64,000 bases of DNA from Pelagibacterales bacterium SAG-MED39 (GCA_014653625.1 JACWEI010000004.1:1-64000); one strand, 5' to 3'. Counted from the first letter of the stretch, positions 38,266-47,904 are shown. Notes: generated by a model from the sequence alone, not told the origin. Numbers and translations: made by a program.

Positions 38266-39181
38266 ACATAGACACCCAGAAAAAGTAAAAAATCCGGTTA
38301 ATCCAATTAAAAAAAAACCAGAATGGATTCGATCTAAACTTACGAACAGTAAAGAGTTTTTTTTAACTAAAACTATTGTAAATAAAAACAATCTAGTCAC
38401 CGTTTGTCAGGAAGCTAACTGTCCAAATATTACTGAGTGTTGGAGTAAAAGACATGCAACTTTTATGATTATGGGTGACACTTGTACAAGAGCATGTGCT
38501 TTCTGTGATGTTAAAACTGGCAAGCCAGGTAAACTTGATGAGTTGGAACCAATTAAAATTTCACAAGCAGTTAAAAAATTAAATTTAAAACATGTAGTGA
38601 TTACATCAGTAGATAGAGATGATTTAAAAGATGGAGGATCAAATCATTTTTTTGAGGTTATAAATCAAACTAGAAAAGTAAATCCAAATACCACGATTGA
38701 AGTTTTAACACCAGATTTTTTGAGAAAAGGGGATGCATATAAAAAAGTTTTAGAGGCAAATCCAGATGTCTTTAACCACAATATTGAAACTGTACCAAGT
38801 CTTTATTTAAAAGTAAGACCAGGTTCAAGATATTTTTCTTCATTGGAACTTTTGAAAAATGCTAAAAAGATTAATAAAAAAGTTTTTACTAAGTCTGGGA
38901 TAATGGTTGGACTAGGTGAAAATAAAGATGAAATACTACAAGTCATGGATGACCTCAAAGCAGCAGATGTTGATTTTTTAACTATTGGACAATATCTACA
39001 ACCATCTGTAAAACATTTTCCTTTAGATCGATACTATACCCCACACGAATTTGAAGAACTGGGAGCTATTGCAAAAGCAAAAGGATTTTTATTAGTTTCA
39101 TCATCTCCTCTAACAAGATCTTCTTATCATGCTGATGAAGATTTTGCCAAATTACAACAAAATAGAATTAATATTCATTAA
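38249..39181 (+). CDS. lipA: Lipoyl synthase
   Basis: Radical-SAM enzyme inserting two sulfurs into octanoyl groups to make lipoate on 2-oxoacid dehydrogenases and the glycine cleavage H protein. In 310 aa the auxiliary cluster cysteines [12 protein letters not shown] precede the SAM cluster motif [25 protein letters not shown] and the C-terminal [12 protein letters not shown] serine motif also match. It overlaps ftsB by 17 nt and coq10 by one base. Confidence 0.97.
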   Translation: MKQKIKHRHPEKVKNPVNPIKKKPEWIRSKLTNSKEFFLTKTIVNKNNLVTVCQEANCPNITECWSKRHATFMIMGDTCTRACAFCDVKTGKPGKLDELEPIKISQAVKKLNLKHVVITSVDRDDLKDGGSNHFFEVINQTRKVNPNTTIEVLTPDFLRKGDAYKKVLEANPDVFNHNIETVPSLYLKVRPGSRYFSSLELLKNAKKINKKVFTKSGIMVGLGENKDEILQVMDDLKAADVDFLTIGQYLQPSVKHFPLDRYYTPHEFEELGAIAKAKGFLLVSSSPLTRSSYHADEDFAKLQQNRINIH

Positions 39182-39618
39182 TGCCCAAGGCTTCTGTTAC
39201 ACGTCAAATAGCACGTGAAAAACAAAAATTAATCAACTTTGTTTTAGACATAGAAAAGTATCCAGAGTTTATTCCTTTTTGTATAGATTCAAAAGTTTAT
39301 GAAAGAAATGAACAAAAAGATGAAATAGCAATTGTTGCTGACCTAACTATTGGTAAAAAACCGTTTGTAGATACTTATAAAAGTGATGTCCGATATAACA
39401 AAAAAAATGATTCAATTCATGTGATAAATATTGGTGGGCCTTTAAAACATCTTCAAAATAATTGGAAATTTACACAAAAAGAAAACTACACTGAAGTTCA
39501 ATTTGATGTTGATTTTGAAATAAAAAATAAATTTTTAAATATGATTATGTCAAAATCTTTTGAATTTGGTCTAAATAAAATTGCTGATGCTTTTCAAAAA
39601 AAGGCTGAAAATTTATAG
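39181..39618 (+). CDS. coq10: Coenzyme Q-binding START-domain protein (COQ10/RatA-like)
   Basis: A 145 aa single-domain START/polyketide-cyclase-like protein. KLINFVLDIEKYPEFIPFCIDSKVYERNE and the C-terminal FEFGLNKIADAFQKKAENL match the COQ10/RatA family. In respiratory bacteria it probably binds ubiquinone for delivery to the electron transport chain. The older 'RatA toxin' label is less likely here, with no antitoxin neighbour. Placement after lipA is typical for alphaproteobacteria. Confidence 0.85.
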   Translation: MPKASVTRQIAREKQKLINFVLDIEKYPEFIPFCIDSKVYERNEQKDEIAIVADLTIGKKPFVDTYKSDVRYNKKNDSIHVINIGGPLKHLQNNWKFTQKENYTEVQFDVDFEIKNKFLNMIMSKSFEFGLNKIADAFQKKAENL

Positions 39619-39643
39619 TTTTAAACTCAATTAAAAATATATT

Positions 39644-40102
39644 TTAGATGATTCTATTGATTATTTCTAATGTCTTTTTGACTGTCATCTTTTGAACTGA
39701 TGTTCTGTTCTTAGATTTAAATAAATTTTTACTAATTATTATTTTATTTTTTTTTTTTATACCAATATAAACTAGTCCAACTGGTTTTTTTTTACTCCCT
39801 CCATTTGGGCCTGCTATACCAGTTATAGATACATTAATATTTGCTTTAGAAATTTTTGACAAATTTATTACCATATCTTTACAGCATTCGGAGCTTACAG
39901 CTCCATATTTACCAATTATGTTTTTATTAACTCCCAAAACCTTTATTTTAGATTCATTAGAATAGGTGATTAGACCTAAACTAAAAACTTTAGATGATCC
40001 ACTTATAGAAGTAATCTTACTTGCAAGCATTCCACCAGTACATGATTCAGCAAATGATATTTTTAGTTTTTTCTTAATTAATTTTTTGATTAAAGAAACC
40101 AT
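39644..40102 (-). CDS. pncC: CinA C-terminal domain protein (NMN amidohydrolase type)
   Basis: The 152 aa stand-alone CinA-C domain shows SFAESCTGGMLASKITSISGSSKVFSLGLITYSNESK at the N-terminus and SITGIAGPNGGSKKKPVGLVYIG. Members deamidate nicotinamide mononucleotide in NAD salvage. The N-terminal MoCF domain of full-length CinA is absent. It shares one base with pgpA and is convergent with coq10 across a 25-nt gap holding nothing notable. Confidence 0.88.
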   Translation of the reverse strand: MVSLIKKLIKKKLKISFAESCTGGMLASKITSISGSSKVFSLGLITYSNESKIKVLGVNKNIIGKYGAVSSECCKDMVINLSKISKANINVSITGIAGPNGGSKKKPVGLVYIGIKKKNKIIISKNLFKSKNRTSVQKMTVKKTLEIINRII

Positions 40103-40605
40103 TAAATAAAATAACTACTTAAAACCATAAAACAAATTAAAGATAAAACAACGTATAATCCAGCACAAACATCATCCATTATAACACCAAAACTATTTTT
40201 AAAATTTTTATCAAAATAGCTTACAGGAAAAGGTTTTTTAATGTCAAAAAATCTGAATAATACAAAACAAATAGCATAAAATATTATTGCTTCATCTTGT
40301 GACTTTTGTGTTCCATGAGAAATTTCATATAAATAAATAGGTATAGATTGTCCAATAAATTCATCGATTACAATTTCTCTGGGGTCTTTTTCGTCATTAT
40401 CTTCTATATAACTTGCTACTGCCGAAAAAGAATAAATAAAGATGATAATTAAAAATAAAAATATCAGGTTAGAAGATATATTTAAAATATGAAATAGAAT
40501 ATAGAGTATAATAACAGTAGCTAAAGAACCAAAAGTGCCAGGTATTATTCTAACCTTTCCTATGCCAAACATTGTAATGATTAGATAATTAAATTTTTTA
40601 ATCAT
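40102..40605 (-). CDS. pgpA: Phosphatidylglycerophosphatase A
   Basis: Dephosphorylates phosphatidylglycerol phosphate to phosphatidylglycerol in the inner membrane. In 167 aa it shows IGKVRIIPGTFGSLATVI, DPREIVIDEFIGQSIPI (acidic metal site), FRFFDIKKPFPVSYFDK and GVIMDDVCAGLY, with 4 membrane segments. It overlaps ispDF by 8 nt. The pncC-pgpA-ispDF cluster is conserved in alphaproteobacteria. Confidence 0.94.
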   Translation of the reverse strand: MIKKFNYLIITMFGIGKVRIIPGTFGSLATVIILYILFHILNISSNLIFLFLIIIFIYSFSAVASYIEDNDEKDPREIVIDEFIGQSIPIYLYEISHGTQKSQDEAIIFYAICFVLFRFFDIKKPFPVSYFDKNFKNSFGVIMDDVCAGLYVVLSLICFMVLSSYFI

Positions 40606-41707
40606 ATTTAGTAATAGAAATCACAACTTCACAAGCTATAGCTTTTTCTTTTCCAATAAGCCCTAACTTTTCTACGGTTTTACCTTTCAAGTTGATTTTA
40701 TTTTTTTCTAGATTCATAAGACTAGATAACGAATTAATAATCTTATTTCGATGTATTGATACTTTTGGCTGTTCACAAATTAAGTTTATATCTAAATTAT
40801 TTATTAAAAAGTTTTTTTTATATAAATCATTCAAAATTGGTTTTAACATTTTTGGAGATCTTATATTCTTATATTTCTTTTTGTTATCAGGAAAGTAAGT
40901 TCCAATATCCTTTTTTTTCATTGCACCCAAGATAGAGTCGATTATAGCATGCAAAATAACATCACCATCCGAATGTCCTTTTAGACCAGAATGAAAAGGA
41001 ACCTTAATACCTCCTAAAAAGAGTTTTTTATTTTTGATTAATCTATGAACATCAAAACCCATACCAAAGTATGTTATAGGTATTTTAATGTCATCATGAA
41101 AAGTAATTTTGTTATTTTGATTTTCACCGTTAATAAATTTTATCTTATAATCGTTTTCTATAAAGAGGCTAGCCTCATCACTTATTCTATTTTTTTTTTG
41201 GATTGCAAGATTGTATAAATCTGAAAATCTAAATGCTTGAGGTGTTTGCGTAAGAAAAGCTTTTTCTCTAATCAAATTAAAAATATTATTTCTTACTTTG
41301 TATTTTATTGAGTCTCTTGGTTTAATTATAGGGATTACAGCTTTATTTTTTTTTAGTTGAATAATTAAGTTTTTTAAAAGCTTTTGAGAAAAATTTGGTC
41401 TGGCAGCATCATGAATAAGTACATATTTTGGTTTATATTTTTTGATATATTTTAAAGCTAACAGTGAAGAGTCAGATCTTTCTTTGCCTCCTTTTATTAC
41501 ACTGATATTTTTTGAATATTTTTTGTCTTTTATCTTTTTAGGATTATTTACTACAATTATTACTTTTTTAAAAAGCTTAGAATTTATCGATTTATCAATT
41601 GAATGTTCAATCAAATCCTTATTTTTATAATTATAGAATTGTTTTGCTATATTTTTGTGAAATCTTTTACCTTTTCCTGCAGCCAATATTACAAAATAGT
41701 TGTTCAT
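40598..41707 (-). CDS. ispDF: Bifunctional IspD/IspF (MEP cytidylyltransferase / MECDP synthase)
   Basis: Two steps of the MEP isoprenoid pathway in one 369 aa fusion. The N-terminal IspD (about 1-210) has ILAAGKGKRFH, IHDAARPNFS and TQTPQAFRF. The C-terminal IspF (about 213-369) has GMGFDVHRL (zinc ligands), HSGLKGHSDGDVILHAIIDSILGA and IGTYFPD. The IspE kinase must be elsewhere. Dxr of the same pathway is at 17650. It diverges from ntrY across 26 bp. Confidence 0.97.
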   Translation of the reverse strand: MNNYFVILAAGKGKRFHKNIAKQFYNYKNKDLIEHSIDKSINSKLFKKVIIVVNNPKKIKDKKYSKNISVIKGGKERSDSSLLALKYIKKYKPKYVLIHDAARPNFSQKLLKNLIIQLKKNKAVIPIIKPRDSIKYKVRNNIFNLIREKAFLTQTPQAFRFSDLYNLAIQKKNRISDEASLFIENDYKIKFINGENQNNKITFHDDIKIPITYFGMGFDVHRLIKNKKLFLGGIKVPFHSGLKGHSDGDVILHAIIDSILGAMKKKDIGTYFPDNKKKYKNIRSPKMLKPILNDLYKKNFLINNLDINLICEQPKVSIHRNKIINSLSSLMNLEKNKINLKGKTVEKLGLIGKEKAIACEVVISITKYD

Positions 41708-41719
41708 TTATTTAAATGC

Positions 41720-41725
41720 TATAAT
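41720..41725 (+). promoter_or_regulatory. Extended -10 element for ntrY (near-leaderless)
   Basis: TGCTATAAT is a perfect extended -10 (TGnTATAAT) 8 bp before the ntrY ATG at 41734. The predicted start would be within one or two bases of the start codon, and no Shine-Dalgarno sequence is present, so the ntrYX-trkAH mRNA may be leaderless. Confidence 0.4.
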
Positions 41726-41733
41726 TCTTAATA

Positions 41734-43530
41734 ATGTCCGAATTTTTGAAAAAAAATATTTTCATTATTATTCTATCTAGTACCACACTATTTATTGGTT
41801 TTTTAACATTTTTAACATTTATCGACCGTAGTTTTATTAAATTAAATGAAAATAATTTACAAAATTTATTAGTTTTAAACATTTGTTTGCTTTTATTACT
41901 ATTTATATTGATTTTTATTGAAATTAGAAAATCGATTAAAACTGATATAGATAAAGATGGTCTTACTTCAAATAAAAAATATATTACTTATTTTTCATTA
42001 TTTACATTAATTCCCTCAATACTAATTTCAATTTTTTCTTTATTTCTTTTCTCCTTTGTTGTTGAAAAATATTTAGATAAAAAAGTAACTACAGTTGTTA
42101 ATAATTCATATGAACTTGCAAAAAGTTATGTTGATGAAATAAGAAACAAAGTTCAAGCCGATATTATTCTCATTGCGTTTGACACAAACAAAAGTGCAAA
42201 GTTTTTAAACGATGACAAAAATGAATATTTAAGATTTCTAAGAACACAGAAATTAATTAGAGGAGTTGACGAAATTCATCTAATAGATCAAAATAAAAGT
42301 CTTTTATTTTCAAGTTTAGATGATTTTAGTAAATACAAACCACCCTTAGACGAAGCTTTAAATCTTGTATTAGAGGACGATCGTCCATTAAAAATAATTA
42401 ATGCTCCTGAAAATATTACAGCTGCGATAATGAGGTTACAAGCCTTCGAAAATAGGTTTTTATATGTGATTAAATATTTAGATAAAGATATTTCTAACTA
42501 TCTAACAGAATCAGAAGAAGCAATAGATTTTTATTATACTGTAGAAGAAAAAAGTTCAGGTATAAAAATTTCTTTCGCTTTAATTTATATAATAATTGTA
42601 ACATTACTGCTTTTTATCTCCATAACGATAGCAATAAGATTTTCATCGAGATTCTTTAGATCTATTAACAACCTTATATCTGCCTCAACTTCAATTGGTA
42701 AAGGAGATTTAAGTATAAAAGTTCCAGAAGTTAAAACTGACAAAGATCTTGAAATTTTGAATAAAAATTTTAATTCTATGATACAAAGATTACAAAATCA
42801 GCAAGAAAAACTAATAATTAATGAAAGACATGAGGCTTGGGGAAGTTTAGCTAGAAAACTAGCACATGAAATTAAAAATCCTTTAACACCATTACAATTA
42901 ACAATTGACACAATTAAGAACAAATATCTAAACCAAATTAGTGTCAAAGAACAAGATAATTTTAAAGAGAATCTAAAAATTATAAATAATCAAATTAAAC
43001 AAATAGAAAGTCTAGTTAATGAATTCTCAGACTTTGCTAGAATGCCAAAACCAATTTTAAAAAAAAATAATCTTATTGAAATTTTAAAAGAAAATATTAG
43101 TTTATTAAAACAATTAGACAATTCAATAGAAATCAATCTTGTTAAAAGTTCAGATAATATTTTGTTTAATTGTGATAAAGAACAAATCGGGAGGGTTTTT
43201 TTAAATTTGATTAAAAATTCTATTGAAAGTATTCAACAAAAAGATGAAATAGAGCCAAATTTTGATAAAAAAATATCGATTGAAATTTCTAATATTAATG
43301 AACATATAAAAGTAGTATTGGTAGACAATGGTATAGGATTTGGTAAATTAAATAATACCAATAATATTAAAGATATTTTAAATCCATATTTTACCACAAA
43401 AAAAAATGGAACTGGCTTAGGTTTATCGATTGTAAACAAAATTATTAATGATCATAATGGAGTGCTTAAATTTTATCCTATTTCAAAAGGAGCAAAAGTA
43501 GAAATTTATTTAAGATCTAATGACAACTGA
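41734..43530 (+). CDS. ntrY: NtrY-type sensor histidine kinase
   Basis: Membrane sensor kinase partner of NtrX. In 598 aa there are three N-terminal membrane helices (about 8-30, 44-65, 84-112), an extracytoplasmic sensing region, another helix near 275-302 and a HAMP linker (about 303-355). The H-box is SLARKLAHEIKNPLTPLQLTID, and the ATPase domain has NLIKNSIES, DNGIGF and GTGLGLSIVNKII. The PAS domain usual in NtrY between HAMP and H-box appears to be missing. Its end overlaps ntrX by 11 nt. Known NtrY roles are nitrogen and redox/envelope sensing; the signal here is unknown. Confidence 0.9.
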   Translation: MSEFLKKNIFIIILSSTTLFIGFLTFLTFIDRSFIKLNENNLQNLLVLNICLLLLLFILIFIEIRKSIKTDIDKDGLTSNKKYITYFSLFTLIPSILISIFSLFLFSFVVEKYLDKKVTTVVNNSYELAKSYVDEIRNKVQADIILIAFDTNKSAKFLNDDKNEYLRFLRTQKLIRGVDEIHLIDQNKSLLFSSLDDFSKYKPPLDEALNLVLEDDRPLKIINAPENITAAIMRLQAFENRFLYVIKYLDKDISNYLTESEEAIDFYYTVEEKSSGIKISFALIYIIIVTLLLFISITIAIRFSSRFFRSINNLISASTSIGKGDLSIKVPEVKTDKDLEILNKNFNSMIQRLQNQQEKLIINERHEAWGSLARKLAHEIKNPLTPLQLTIDTIKNKYLNQISVKEQDNFKENLKIINNQIKQIESLVNEFSDFARMPKPILKKNNLIEILKENISLLKQLDNSIEINLVKSSDNILFNCDKEQIGRVFLNLIKNSIESIQQKDEIEPNFDKKISIEISNINEHIKVVLVDNGIGFGKLNNTNNIKDILNPYFTTKKNGTGLGLSIVNKIINDHNGVLKFYPISKGAKVEIYLRSNDN

Positions 43531-44875
43531 AATTTTAATAGTTGATGATAACACTGATATAAGAAATATTTTGAATGAACTAATTCAGGATGCTGGTTAT
43601 AAAACTAGACTAGCAGCTAACTATCAACAAGGTTTGAATGAAATTGATAAAAAGATACCTGATGTGGCTATCTTAGATGTAAAGTTAGATAAAGGTGACA
43701 ATGACGGGATTGAACTTTTATCGCATATTAAATCTAAAAATAAAGATGTTCCAGTAATTATGATATCGGGTCACGCTAATATTGAAATGGCAATTAGTTC
43801 TTTAAAACATGGTGCATTTGAATTTGTTGAAAAACCGTTTGATCAAAATAGATTATTAAATTTTATAAGTAGAGCAGTAGAAAACCTAAATTTAAAAAAT
43901 CAAAATAAAGAATTCGAGAATAGATTATTTTCATCATATGAACTTATTGGAAATAGTAAGAATATTATGAATATCAAAGATCAAATAAACAAAATTTCAA
44001 TTACAGAAAGTAGAGTTTTAATTAATGGACCCTCTGGTTCAGGTAAAGAACTAATAGCTAGAAAAATTCACAAAAATTCAAAAAGAAATCATAAATCTTT
44101 CATAATTTTGAATGGTGCATTATTAGATTCCAATAAATATGAATTAGAACTATTTGGAGAAGAAAGAGATAATGGTTCCATTGTTTATGGTGCTTTGGAA
44201 AAAGCTAATAAAGGAACACTGTTAGTAGACCAAGTATCTGAAATACCTCTAAATATACAATCTAAAATTCTAAGGGTTTTGACAGATCAAAAGTTTAAAA
44301 GATTAAATGGAAATCAAGATATAAATGTAGATGTAAGATTAATCTGCTCGTCAAGTAAAGATTTAAAAAATGAAATTGAACTAGGAAACTTTAGGGAAGA
44401 TTTATATCATAGACTAAATGTATTTGAGATTAATATTAAGTCATTAAATGAAAGAGTTTCAGATATTCCTTTGTTGATTAAATATTTTTCTAAAAAGATA
44501 TCTCAAAGCTATAATATTCAAAATTTGAATATAGATGAAAATGATAGTTATATTTTAAATCATAATTGGCATGGAAATGTTAGAGAGCTTAGAAATTTGA
44601 TAGAAAGAATTGCAATTCTACAACCTGACACTAAAGAAAAAATTGCGAATATTGTTAAAGAGTCCTTAAAAAATGAAAATTTTGATGAAAAAGTCACAGA
44701 AAATAGCCTATCTGTGCCATTAAAAGAGGCTAGAGAAAAGTTTGAAAAAGAGTATTTAACTATTCAATTAAAAAAATTTAATGGAAATATATCTAAAACA
44801 GCAAATTTTGTTGGAATGGAAAGAAGTGCCCTTCACAGAAAGCTTAAGGGCTTAGGAATTAAAGAATTTAATTGA
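43520..44875 (+). CDS. ntrX: NtrX-type response regulator (degenerate AAA+ domain)
   Basis: In 451 aa the receiver domain has IVDDNTDIR, phospho-acceptor Asp in VAILDVKL (about residue 54) and the conserved Lys in FVEKPFD. The AAA+ domain (about 135-370) keeps Walker A NGPSGSGKE. Its Walker B reads GTLLVDQVSEIP (Gln for the usual Glu), and the sigma-54-contacting GAFTGA loop is replaced by EERDNGSIVYGALE. A Fis-type HTH (NISKTANFVGMERSALHRKLKGLG) ends the protein. It therefore probably regulates sigma-70 promoters rather than activating sigma-54. It is coupled to ntrY. Confidence 0.92.
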   Translation: MTTEILIVDDNTDIRNILNELIQDAGYKTRLAANYQQGLNEIDKKIPDVAILDVKLDKGDNDGIELLSHIKSKNKDVPVIMISGHANIEMAISSLKHGAFEFVEKPFDQNRLLNFISRAVENLNLKNQNKEFENRLFSSYELIGNSKNIMNIKDQINKISITESRVLINGPSGSGKELIARKIHKNSKRNHKSFIILNGALLDSNKYELELFGEERDNGSIVYGALEKANKGTLLVDQVSEIPLNIQSKILRVLTDQKFKRLNGNQDINVDVRLICSSSKDLKNEIELGNFREDLYHRLNVFEINIKSLNERVSDIPLLIKYFSKKISQSYNIQNLNIDENDSYILNHNWHGNVRELRNLIERIAILQPDTKEKIANIVKESLKNENFDEKVTENSLSVPLKEAREKFEKEYLTIQLKKFNGNISKTANFVGMERSALHRKLKGLGIKEFN

Positions 44876-44876
44876 A

Positions 44877-46268
44877 ATGAATATAATCATTTGTGGCGCA
44901 GGTAGAGTGGGATTTACTATAGCAAAGCTGTTAAGTGAACAAGAACATTCAATAACAGTAATTGATCAATCTAGTGAGGATATTCAAAAGATTAATGACA
45001 GTTTGGATGTAAAAGCAATTGTTGGTAAAGCAACGTATCCATCTATTCTTGAAAAAGCTAACGCAAGCGAAAGTGATATGATTATTGCAGTTACCAGAAA
45101 TGATGAAATAAATATGTTAATTTGCCAAATAGCTTTTTCAATTTTTAATATCCCAAAAAAAATTGCAAGAATAAGATCTCAGGATTATTTAAATCCAAAA
45201 TTTACGAGAGTTTACAGCAAAGAAAACCTCCCAATTGACGTAATTATTTCACCTGAAATTGAAATAGCAAAATCTATACAAAGAAAGTTAGAAGCCCCAG
45301 GCGCTTTGGACAGTGTTCCGTTTGTTAATAATAAAATAAGATTATTGGAAATACTTATAAAGGATGATTGCAAATCAATCGATATTAAATTTAATGAATT
45401 GACTAAAAAATATCCAAAACTTGAAGCTAATGTAATTGGTATAAATAGAGAAGACAAGTTTTTCATTCCTAAAAAAACTGACTCAGTTAAAAGTGATGAT
45501 AAGATTTATGTTGTAATTAACTCCTCTCAAATGGCTGAAACTTTAGAAGCATTTGGTCATAAGGAGAAAATTTCAAAAAAAATTTTAATAATTGGTGGTG
45601 GAAATATAGGGTATAATCTTGCGAAAAATATAGAAGAAACTCTGGAAACAGTAAGAGTAAAAATTGTAGAGAAGAATAAAGAACGAGCAGAATATTTAGC
45701 AAAAGAGTTAAATGACGCGATAATAATTAATGGAAATGGTTTAGATGAGGAAGTACTAGTTGAAGCAAATTTAGATGAGTCAGAAACTGTATTAGCCCTT
45801 ACAAACGATGATGAAGATAATTTAATGGTTAGTGTTCTTGTTGAAAAATTTGCTAAAGATCAAAAAGATACAGATGACAAAAGAACTATGGCATTAATTA
45901 ATAAGCCAAATTATTCTTTACTTCAATCTTCTCTCAAGATTGATGACTTAATTGATCCAAGGATGAATACAGTTTCAAGTATTTTAAAACATATTCACAA
46001 GGGAACAATTGAAAATGCATATACTATTTCAAATGGCGAGTATGAAGTTATAGAAGCAGAAATTATTGAAACTTCTGAACTCATTAATAAAGAGTTAAAA
46101 AATTCAAATTTGCCGGATGAAATTAGAATTGGAGCTGTTTTAAGAGATAAAAAAGTTATTATTCCAAGATCAGATTTTATTTTCAAAAAAGATGATCAGG
46201 TAGTTTTTCTTGCTAAAAAGGACTCGATTTCATTTGTGGAAAGTATTTTTAGATTAAGTTCAGTATAA
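44877..46268 (+). CDS. trkA: Trk potassium uptake regulator TrkA
   Basis: Peripheral NAD-binding gating subunit of the TrkH potassium channel. In 463 aa there are two tandem RCK units, each with a Rossmann motif (IICGAGRVGFTIAKLL near residue 3; ILIIGGGNIGYNLAKNI near 236) followed by a TrkA-C domain. It lies 1 nt after ntrX and 4 nt before trkH. The ntrYX-trkA linkage is conserved in alphaproteobacteria. Confidence 0.96.
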   Translation: MNIIICGAGRVGFTIAKLLSEQEHSITVIDQSSEDIQKINDSLDVKAIVGKATYPSILEKANASESDMIIAVTRNDEINMLICQIAFSIFNIPKKIARIRSQDYLNPKFTRVYSKENLPIDVIISPEIEIAKSIQRKLEAPGALDSVPFVNNKIRLLEILIKDDCKSIDIKFNELTKKYPKLEANVIGINREDKFFIPKKTDSVKSDDKIYVVINSSQMAETLEAFGHKEKISKKILIIGGGNIGYNLAKNIEETLETVRVKIVEKNKERAEYLAKELNDAIIINGNGLDEEVLVEANLDESETVLALTNDDEDNLMVSVLVEKFAKDQKDTDDKRTMALINKPNYSLLQSSLKIDDLIDPRMNTVSSILKHIHKGTIENAYTISNGEYEVIEAEIIETSELINKELKNSNLPDEIRIGAVLRDKKVIIPRSDFIFKKDDQVVFLAKKDSISFVESIFRLSSV

Positions 46269-46272
46269 TTTA

Positions 46273-47679
46273 ATGTTTGGATTACAAGTTAGATATTTAA
46301 GTTTTTTTTTTGCATTAATTGGGCTTTTATCTTTTTTTAATATAATTTATTCATATTATCTAAATTTATATCTTAATTTAGAAACATATTATTTAAGTTT
46401 GGTAATTTCATCAATTATTTCATTACTATTTTATAAAATTAAAATACCCGAACAAAAACCAAATATTTATAATAAAATTTTAACTGTATTTTTAGGATAC
46501 ATATTTTTACCTTTGGTTTTATCAATACCATTTTATTTTAGCATCTATAATTTAACTTTTATAAATTCTTTTTTTGAATCTGTTTCAGGATTTACATCAA
46601 CAGGTTTTACTATATTTGAGAATATAAAACATATAGATCAGAGCTTAATTTTGTGGAGATCCTCAACTCAATGGATAGGAGGATTATATTTTTTATTTTC
46701 AATTATCTTTTTAATAGATATATACGACGAAAGTTTTAAAAAAACTTTAACCAATTTTTTATCATTTAACAATTCTGAAATATTTAAACAAGCTACTAAA
46801 ATTTTTTTGTTATATTCTGGAATAACACTAATCATTTTTATAATATTAAATTTATTTTCATTAAGAGCTTTTGACTCTTTGAATTTAGCCTTTTCTCTTA
46901 TTTCCTCAGGTGGGTTTTTACCAGTAAATGATTTGTCAAATATTATTAAAGATAATTCTCAAATAATTATTATGGCATTATTAATGCTAGTATCTTTTTT
47001 TAGTATCTTTTTTACTTATAATTTAATTTTCTTTAAAAATAGAAACATAAATTTTTTTTATGAAGATTTACATTTATTAATTTATTTTTTAGTGGTAACT
47101 GCTATTTTTCTTCTTTTTTTTAGTTTTAATAATCAATTTCTATATAATTTTTTGTCCATATCTAGCAGTATATCTAATATTGGTTTTTCTATCGATAAAG
47201 AACAACCCAATCTAACTTTTATATTTTTGATTCTAGTAATTATTGGTGGATCTTTCTTTTCTACAAGTTCTGGTCTGAGGTTTATTAAAATTTATTCATT
47301 ATTTAAATATTCCATTAACCAAATTCTTTCATTCAGTAGGCCAAAAAATGTTTTTATGAATAAACTTATATTTACTAAAATTAATTTTAATTTTAATGAA
47401 ATTAATAAATATTTTTTAACAATAATAATATTCATTCTTTCGCTTTTTATTTTAACTTCTTTACTAAGCTTAAGCGGCATTGAATTTGAAAATTCATTTA
47501 AAATGTCAATATTAACATTGATGAATACTGTCAATTCTTCAATTTATGGTTTAAATGAATTTAATTTTAACAATCTTCATTTTTTTACAAAATACATACT
47601 AATTTTCTTTATGATTGTAGGAAGAATTGAGTTATTAACAATCTTACTTCTTTTAAAAAAATTTCTTTTTAAAAATTAA
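46273..47679 (+). CDS. trkH: Trk/Ktr-type potassium channel subunit TrkH
   Basis: Potassium-translocating membrane subunit paired with TrkA. The 468 aa protein is very hydrophobic (about 10-12 helices plus four pore loops). The first pore loop is visible as SVSGFTSTGFTIFENI, with others at LISSGGFLPVND and SSSISNIGFSI. A conserved GGSFFSTSSGLRFIKIY segment follows. It is the last gene of the ntrYX-trkAH run, and tRNA-Arg follows 31 nt later. Confidence 0.92.
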   Translation: MFGLQVRYLSFFFALIGLLSFFNIIYSYYLNLYLNLETYYLSLVISSIISLLFYKIKIPEQKPNIYNKILTVFLGYIFLPLVLSIPFYFSIYNLTFINSFFESVSGFTSTGFTIFENIKHIDQSLILWRSSTQWIGGLYFLFSIIFLIDIYDESFKKTLTNFLSFNNSEIFKQATKIFLLYSGITLIIFIILNLFSLRAFDSLNLAFSLISSGGFLPVNDLSNIIKDNSQIIIMALLMLVSFFSIFFTYNLIFFKNRNINFFYEDLHLLIYFLVVTAIFLLFFSFNNQFLYNFLSISSSISNIGFSIDKEQPNLTFIFLILVIIGGSFFSTSSGLRFIKIYSLFKYSINQILSFSRPKNVFMNKLIFTKINFNFNEINKYFLTIIIFILSLFILTSLLSLSGIEFENSFKMSILTLMNTVNSSIYGLNEFNFNNLHFFTKYILIFFMIVGRIELLTILLLLKKFLFKN

Positions 47680-47710
47680 GTTATTATTGTATATGTATAT
47701 TTTATATATT

Positions 47711-47787
47711 GCGCCCTTAGCTCAGCTGGATAGAGCATCGGTTTTCTAAACCGAGGGTCGGAGGTTCGAATCCTCCAGGGCGCGCCA
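47711..47787 (+). tRNA. tRNA-Arg (anticodon TCT)
   Basis: Complete cloverleaf: acceptor GCGCCCT/AGGGCGC, D-arm CTCAGCTGGATAGAG, anticodon stem CGGTT/AACCG with a loop containing TCT, T-arm GGAGGTTCGAATCCTCC, discriminator G and encoded CCA. It reads AGA/AGG codons, which AT-rich genomes favour. Confidence 0.97.
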
Positions 47788-47884
47788 TATTTGTACCAAA
47801 ATGGGTTTTCATGCGTTATTATCGCTGCTGATTTGATTTAATTTTATCTTGAACAGTTATTTCTTACATGCTTAAATTATGAAT

Positions 47885-47904
47885 ATTCAAAAGTTATTTT
47901 GAAT
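47885..47904 (+). repeat. Inverted repeat 1 upstream of aapJ
   Basis: ATTCAAAA-GTTA-TTTTGAAT is a perfect 8-bp inverted repeat with a 4-base loop, about 37 bp before the aapJ ATG. It could fold as a hairpin in the 5' UTR or serve as a dimer-binding operator. It is directly adjacent to a second, longer palindrome. Confidence 0.6.
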
